Source: Elusimicrobiota bacterium
GTDB lineage: Bacteria > CG03 > SLGR01 > JAGXOG01
Assembly (NCBI GenBank): GCA_027858455.1
Contig: JAQICQ010000121.1
Coordinates: 1-10,401 of the forward strand
Direction: 5' to 3'
Length of the DNA: 10,401 nt
A program made the translations under genes and the position numbers. Positions within the stretch are counted from its first letter, which is position 1; each line of letters starts with the position of its first letter. Below the pieces are notes generated by a model. It saw nothing but the letters and a program-made list of their open reading frames with translations, searched no databases and was not told where the DNA came from. This document shows positions 6,597 through 10,401 of this stretch, piece after piece.

Positions 6597-7001
6597 TCCG
6601 TCAAGGCCGAAGTGTCGCCTTATATCAATATCAAAATAGTATTTATCTCCTTCATACCCAAAGAGCGCGTTGGTCTTTTCAATATCAGCGGGACTGATAA
6701 AATCCTTAAATCTATCCAACTCCCGGTTTTTATCCGTGAGTCCCCATGTATTTAAATCAAGGTTAAATACATAATTGTCCATTATATACTGTTTCAGCCG
6801 TTTAATCTTTCCCATAACGGATTTATCTTTAATGCCGTCAAACCACGGGTCCTCTTTCCATTTCCATAAAGCCGGCGACATTATATTTGCCAGCACCAGC
6901 GAATAAAGAAGTTCGGGGAAGACAAATATCTCCATGTCCGACAGGGTTATGGCGGAAGATTTTTTTTCAAGATCTTTTATTTTATTTTTATTCTTATCCA
7001 T
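6594..7001 (-). CDS. Transglutaminase-like protein, N-terminal part up to the in-frame TAG
   Basis: A 135-residue frame, starting MDKNKNKIKDLEKKSSAI and containing MEIFVFPELLYSLVLANIMSP (about 23-43) and WKWKEDPWFDGI (47-58), ending DIRRHFGLDG at a TAG. I do not recognise the domain. Read through the TAG, the frame continues NDDIIPYWKTETIEA and enters the 435-residue frame, giving a product of about 586 positions. The DxxR- and aromatic-rich segment around the junction looks continuous. The ATG at 7001-6999 is the first possible start after the TAA of the NTPase gene 33 bases upstream. No ribosome binding site is visible, and a promoter lies immediately before it, so translation may begin on a near-leaderless transcript. 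Confidence 0.6.
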   Translation of the reverse strand: MDKNKNKIKDLEKKSSAITLSDMEIFVFPELLYSLVLANIMSPALWKWKEDPWFDGIKDKSVMGKIKRLKQYIMDNYVFNLDLNTWGLTDKNRELDRFKDFISPADIEKTNALFGYEGDKYYFDIDIRRHFGLDG

Positions 7002-7011
7002 TTTGAGATTT

Positions 7012-7040
7012 ATTATACAAACAGCAGAGGGGACTTACAA
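7012..7040 (-). promoter_or_regulatory. Promoter abutting the transglutaminase-like gene
   Basis: TTGTAA (7040-7035) and a perfect TATAAT (7017-7012) are separated by exactly 17 bases on the minus strand. The -35 box contains the stop codon of the NTPase gene. The predicted start of transcription falls at about 7005, only four or so bases before the ATG at 7001, which fits the lack of a ribosome binding site. Confidence 0.5.
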
Positions 7041-7574
7041 ATCAGGGTTATTCCCGGCAGAAAGGACAGTAATGTTTTTATTTTTGATTTTATTCAAAAA
7101 AGTATCTTTAAACTCATGCAGGCAAGATGACCTGACTACGACATATAACCTTTTTATCGATGAATTAAGAAGTTGTTTAATAATATCCGCATAACCTTTC
7201 CCTTTTAGTTCCAGAGGGCCGGCCTCATCAAGAAAGACAAAGCCCGAGGGTTTGTAATCAAGCAGGATTTTTCGGGCATCATTAAAACCTTTCTCAGAAA
7301 ATTTATAAGGACCTATACTGAACCCGTCTTTAAAATTTTTGTCTTTTCTGGCAAGAACTTTTCGGCGGGAATCAGCTATATTTACTATATCGTAACCAAT
7401 TTTTTCTTTACCCTTATAAACAGCTGGCGCCGTAATACCTGAGAGAATCACACCGTCACCTTTCAAATCGCCGGCTAAACTTTTAAGCAGAGTTGTCTTG
7501 CCGCTGCCGACCCGGCCGGTAATTACGGTAACTTTTATAATTTCGGAAAAAGTTATTATCTTGCAGCTTATCAG
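7035..7574 (-). CDS. THEP1-like P-loop nucleoside-triphosphatase with a non-standard start
   Basis: A small cytosolic P-loop NTPase of the THEP1 (COG1618) type. The Walker A motif GRVGSGKT lies at about 7520-7494, upstream of the first ATG/GTG/TTG codon in frame (TTG at 7466), so that start would give an inactive 143-residue stub. The frame is open further upstream. I place the start at CTG 7574-7572, which overlaps the stop of the membrane-protein gene as CTGA, the same four-base coupling seen at other junctions here, and gives 179 residues, normal for the family. ATT at 7541 or ATA at 7538 are alternatives; the latter would give a compact MKVTVITGRVGSGKT start. With the CTG start, Walker A is residues 20-27 and the Walker B FVFLDEAGPLEL has Asp-Glu at 116-117. 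Family members hydrolyse NTPs in vitro and have no settled role. Linkage to a receptor and membrane protein suggests powering or controlling uptake (inference). Confidence 0.8.
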   Translation of the reverse strand: MISCKIITFSEIIKVTVITGRVGSGKTTLLKSLAGDLKGDGVILSGITAPAVYKGKEKIGYDIVNIADSRRKVLARKDKNFKDGFSIGPYKFSEKGFNDARKILLDYKPSGFVFLDEAGPLELKGKGYADIIKQLLNSSIKRLYVVVRSSCLHEFKDTFLNKIKNKNITVLSAGNNPDL

Positions 7575-8254
7575 AGCCCTTTAGATATAACCATCCCGCT
7601 TACCGCAACCGAAAATATTACGGTAACAGCTGAAACAGCATAAAATACCGCAGGCTTGCTCTCCATTATCTCTATGACTGAAGAAGATGCTTTCTCTCCC
7701 ATCTTCCATCCGACAGGAAAAAGAACCGCGGAAAAAAGTGTCCAGGAAAGCGCTTCTATGGAAAGATAGGAACCAAATCCCGTAAGTCCGGCAAAAGAAA
7801 GAAGGTATTTGCAGGGAGCAACTTGCATCCCTATAAAATAAAAAGATACAGCCCCGGTAAACGCGGCTCCGCCCCCGACTAAAGCTTTGTTTTTAATTCC
7901 TTTACCTTTTATCTTATTAAAAAAAAGAGCCCCCAGACCTCCCAGCGCGGCATACTCAAGCATTACCGCTATAGACGCATTCATCTTGCACATTACAGAT
8001 ACTCCGAGTATGGGAACAGTCATCTGTTTTACTAATATTGCCACAAAGGCTATACCTATAGCCATGAGCGGTTTTTTAAATATGGCTATACCAAATCCCA
8101 GCACGGCCAGGCCTATCCCGGTAAGCAATCCGGATCGGTAAGGAAAACCTGCATTCCTCAGCCAGTTTCCGACAACTACTTCCGCCAGGCCGCATAAAGC
8201 GCCCAGGGCTATGACTGCAATCACTAAATTTTTCTTATTATTTTTTGATTCCAT
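7571..8254 (-). CDS. Polytopic inner-membrane protein, candidate permease
   Basis: A 227-residue, strongly hydrophobic protein with about seven predicted membrane helices: roughly 10-31, 42-58, 62-82, 93-112, 122-142, 157-182 and 203-224. I do not recognise the family. Conspicuous conserved-looking polar positions inside membrane stretches include LAEVVVGNWLRNAGFPYRSG (23-42), KQMTVPILGVSVMCKMNAS (about 76-94) and MQVAPCKYL, the kind of Cys/Met/Lys groups that could line a substrate path. It sits between a TonB-dependent receptor and a P-loop NTPase, so an inner-membrane transport step is a reasonable guess. An ECF-type substrate-binding component would be similar in size but is not shown. 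The ATG at 8254 has AGGAGG at 8275-8270, 15 bases away, which is unusually far. A non-AUG start a few codons upstream (ATA at 8262-8260) would be better spaced. Confidence 0.75.
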   Translation of the reverse strand: MESKNNKKNLVIAVIALGALCGLAEVVVGNWLRNAGFPYRSGLLTGIGLAVLGFGIAIFKKPLMAIGIAFVAILVKQMTVPILGVSVMCKMNASIAVMLEYAALGGLGALFFNKIKGKGIKNKALVGGGAAFTGAVSFYFIGMQVAPCKYLLSFAGLTGFGSYLSIEALSWTLFSAVLFPVGWKMGEKASSSVIEIMESKPAVFYAVSAVTVIFSVAVSGMVISKGL

Positions 8255-8319
8255 AATATTTATACTCTTCCTCCTGTTTAATATTTTTTTCCTGCATTAA
8301 CTTATATTATTATACTTTT

Positions 8320-10203
8320 CTAAAAGCTTATATTCAAACCAGCCGAATAATTTCTGCCGGGGGTCGGCTGATAAAAATAAAGGTAATATTCACGGTCGGT
8401 AATATTATCAACCCTTGCATATAAACCTAAATTACCGGTTAGGTTTACTCCGTATTTAAAATTCAGGACTGTATAATCACCCCTTTTTACGCCTTCGTAA
8501 TCCCAGAGATACCTGTCAAATGCAGAAACAGCGGCAAGATAAACGCTGTGGCGCTCTGTCCGGTATCCCAACCGGGTTTTAACTCTGTGCCTGGCGGTGT
8601 GGAAAGTCAAATCTCCCGGGTCAAGATAATTATAGCTGATTTTAAAATATATATTTTTCACCGCCGAAACCGTTGCTCCGAGTTCTACTCCGTGATAAGG
8701 CGAGGTGCCGGAAATATTCTGTACTTTTTTAATAATCTTGTCTCCATCTGTATTATATTCAGTTTCTTCCGGCGGCTGGTTGACTATCATATCTTTAACT
8801 ATGGTTTTATAAACCGACATCTTATATTTAAATACTCTCTTTTTATATCTCATTCCCGCCTCGTAATTTACGGAACTTTCCGGATTCAAATCCGGGTCTC
8901 CGAAAGAGTCTAAACTCTTAGAATGAAGTTCGCCAACCGTAGGCGGTCTATATCCCTGAGCAATATTTCCGTAAAAATTTATATCTTTAAAAATATCCCA
9001 GCTGACCCCGAATTTAGGAGTGACCCGGGAAGAGAATTCAGTATTTATGCTATAGCGCCCTCCTGCCGTAAGGCTGGGCCCCCGGGGTATATCATAGACC
9101 AGCTTCAAAAACGGCGATAACCTGCGCTGATAGTAATCTTTATATTTTGTATCTATATCAAGATAAAGATTTTCCCAGTCGTATCCGGCAATACCGCTTA
9201 AATTTTCAGATAAATCCGAACTTACCTCAAAAACACCTCCGGTATTTAATGAACTCTCCCGGCTCATCTCATCTGATTTTTCGGTTTCAGTATTTACAAA
9301 TCCTCGCAGGGAGGTCCGGAATTTCGAAAAATTATGCTGCCAGCTTAAGCTGTATATGCCTATGCCGGTATTTATATTCTTATCTACCCCTTTAAAAGTC
9401 CCGTTTTTAAAACTAAATTGAGGGCTATCTTTTAAGGAATTAAATTTGCGGGCGTTCAGGGTAAATATATTATTTTTTATATTATACTCCCCCGTTATTC
9501 CCCCTTTAACGATAGTGGCAGGATTTAGTTTATTATCTGAGTCAGGATCTTTTATGAATCCTTCTGTATCCGTATAGCTTAAATCGCCCCCGTAAGCAAA
9601 ATCTTCAGTTCTTTTCTGTAAACTAAAACCCGCCAGGTTTGTTTTATAGCTCCCCCCCTCGTAGTTAATATCATAGCTCTCTCCGACCGGTATAACCGAG
9701 GTTATATTAATGCTCCCGTTTAAAGCGCCACCGCCGTATAATACAGAAGAGGGCCCTTTTATTATATCTATGCGTTCGATAGAATTTAACGGCAGAACTT
9801 CCAGCACAAAGCCCCTCCTTAAAGTATTGACAGGGCATCCGTTCAGCCAGACTTTTGTCTTATTGTTTTTTGTCCCGCCGGAGATACCCCTTATTGAAAT
9901 TCCGGATACAAACCCCACTCCGCCCGAATGGAGATTGATATTTGTATTTTCTTCCATGTAGGAAGAAATATCTTTATGGCTGGTTCTTTTAATATCCGCT
10001 CTCTCTATTACTTCGCAGGACGCAAAAGAACTTTCCCTTACACGGGGATATCTCTCGCCTATTACTTCTATTGTTCCCAAATTAAGTGTTCCCAAATCAT
10101 GATTTGGCTTTGCAGACGCTAAAAAACCTGTCAAGGTCAAAATAACTATTAAAGATAAAAATATTCTATTGATTTTTAAATTTTTTAAATCTCTTTTGCG
10201 CAA
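8320..10203 (-). CDS. TonB-dependent outer-membrane receptor
   Basis: A 627-residue receptor that would import a scarce ligand through the outer membrane using TonB-ExbBD energy. A basic N-terminus and hydrophobic core (about 12-29) ending LASA give a signal peptide cut near residue 31. A TonB-box-like GTIEVIGE follows at 43-50. The plug domain (about 52-170) has the hallmarks VWLNGCPVN, ERIDIIKGPSSVLYGGGA and LNGSINI. The rest is a 22-strand-type barrel with alternating strands, the family motif NIAQGYRPPTVGELH, and the C-terminal sequence DNITDREYY ending in NISF with a terminal Phe, as outer-membrane assembly requires. The start is TTG at 10203-10201, overlapping the ModE-like gene by 38 bases; AAGG about 12 bases upstream is a weak ribosome binding site. 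The ligand is unknown. The adjacent ModE-type regulator points to molybdate, tungstate or a chelate of them, but siderophore or cobalamin cargo is not excluded. Confidence 0.93.
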   Translation of the reverse strand: MRKRDLKNLKINRIFLSLIVILTLTGFLASAKPNHDLGTLNLGTIEVIGERYPRVRESSFASCEVIERADIKRTSHKDISSYMEENTNINLHSGGVGFVSGISIRGISGGTKNNKTKVWLNGCPVNTLRRGFVLEVLPLNSIERIDIIKGPSSVLYGGGALNGSINITSVIPVGESYDINYEGGSYKTNLAGFSLQKRTEDFAYGGDLSYTDTEGFIKDPDSDNKLNPATIVKGGITGEYNIKNNIFTLNARKFNSLKDSPQFSFKNGTFKGVDKNINTGIGIYSLSWQHNFSKFRTSLRGFVNTETEKSDEMSRESSLNTGGVFEVSSDLSENLSGIAGYDWENLYLDIDTKYKDYYQRRLSPFLKLVYDIPRGPSLTAGGRYSINTEFSSRVTPKFGVSWDIFKDINFYGNIAQGYRPPTVGELHSKSLDSFGDPDLNPESSVNYEAGMRYKKRVFKYKMSVYKTIVKDMIVNQPPEETEYNTDGDKIIKKVQNISGTSPYHGVELGATVSAVKNIYFKISYNYLDPGDLTFHTARHRVKTRLGYRTERHSVYLAAVSAFDRYLWDYEGVKRGDYTVLNFKYGVNLTGNLGLYARVDNITDREYYLYFYQPTPGRNYSAGLNISF

Positions 10204-10401
10204 ATTTTTTTATATCCTTTTCCATATTTTCATAATCTTCTATAAGTTTACCGGCGCGGCGCGTTAGTCCGGTTCCTCCGCCCCCACTGCCTCCTGCCTG
10301 CTTTTTTAAAAGTTTTCCGCCTATCTCCTTTTCCATCTTTTTTACCATTTTATGGGCTTTTGAATACGACATATTCATCTTTTTAGCGGCTTGTCGTATA
10401 G
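10166..10401 (-). CDS. ModE-type winged-helix DNA-binding protein (N-terminus beyond window)
   Basis: The frame is open to the window edge, so the true start lies outside. The visible part begins IRQAAKKMNMSYSKAHKMV, a helix-turn-helix of the ModE N-terminal (LysR-like) class. It continues to LLKKQAGGSGGGGTGLTRRAG, where the glycine-rich wing followed by LT is diagnostic of ModE. A charged helix then ends at a TAG at 10168-10166. There is no molybdate-binding TOBE/Mop region after the DNA-binding domain, so this is the short stand-alone form common in many bacteria. Some such proteins control molybdate or tungstate genes; how they sense the metal is less clear. It overlaps the receptor gene by 38 bases and is probably its first-gene regulator. 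The few residues visible before Met at 10378 (IRQAAKK) show that this Met is not the start. Confidence 0.85.
   Translation of the reverse strand, partial: IRQAAKKMNMSYSKAHKMVKKMEKEIGGKLLKKQAGGSGGGGTGLTRRAGKLIEDYENMEKDIKKFAQKRFKKFKNQ

Noticed and set aside
8238..8296. Tiny frame starting at an ATG near 8296 between the receptor and membrane-protein genes
   Set aside because: About 19 codons, no ribosome binding site, Lys/Glu/Tyr-rich composition typical of AT-rich spacer, and it runs into the membrane-protein start in another frame.
9710..10122. Plus-strand frames opposite the receptor gene
   Set aside because: They are antisense to the signal-peptide and plug region of a clear TonB receptor; no ribosome binding site or domain.
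1..10401. CRISPR array, tRNA, insertion sequence or phage genes
   Set aside because: No regularly spaced repeats, cloverleaf sequence, transposase or integrase motifs were seen on either strand.

Overview
The window looks like chromosomal DNA of a Gram-negative, probably anaerobic and possibly uncultivated bacterium. A TonB-dependent outer-membrane receptor (8320-10203) implies an outer membrane and energised import. Base composition is moderately AT-rich. Genes are packed with overlapping stop and start codons, and TTG or GTG starts are frequent. I cannot name the lineage from sequence alone. No tRNA, rRNA, CRISPR array, insertion sequence or integrase is visible.

Layout. (1) 1-1140, plus strand: a CorA-type divalent-cation channel with its own ribosome binding site. 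(2) 1137-4505, minus strand: a compact metabolic operon. A good sigma70-like promoter (4478-4505) precedes, in transcription order, a wrecked SLC13-type anion/dicarboxylate permease (4281-4444), sucC-like and sucD-like subunits of an acyl-CoA synthetase, a nitrilase-superfamily amidohydrolase, and a small cupin gene that is frameshifted and truncated (1137-1351). Only the three middle genes are intact; the genes at both ends have decayed. Both wrecks are too short or broken for normal ORF calling and were recognised by reading the frames by hand. (3) 4555-7040, minus strand: a YchF-like protein that has lost its nucleotide-binding motifs but keeps the TGS end, translationally coupled to a large transglutaminase-like protein. 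The latter is split by a single in-frame TAG. A well-spaced promoter lies only a few bases from its start codon. (4) 7035-10401, minus strand: a ModE-type winged-helix regulator (cut by the window edge), a TonB-dependent receptor, a small polytopic membrane protein and a THEP1-like P-loop NTPase. The P-loop of the NTPase lies upstream of the first ATG/GTG/TTG start.

How they may work together. Region 4 reads as a cell-envelope import module: receptor across the outer membrane, unknown permease in the inner membrane, and NTPase in the cytosol. The ModE-like regulator suggests molybdate or tungstate (or a carrier of it) as cargo; this is inference from gene linkage. Region 2, when whole, would have imported an organic anion or amide (SLC13), hydrolysed an amide bond (nitrilase) and interconverted the acid with its CoA thioester (SucCD-like). 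The best candidates for undescribed biology are the ModE/receptor/membrane protein/NTPase module, the amber-interrupted transglutaminase-like gene, and the nucleotide-binding-dead YchF-like protein coupled to it.
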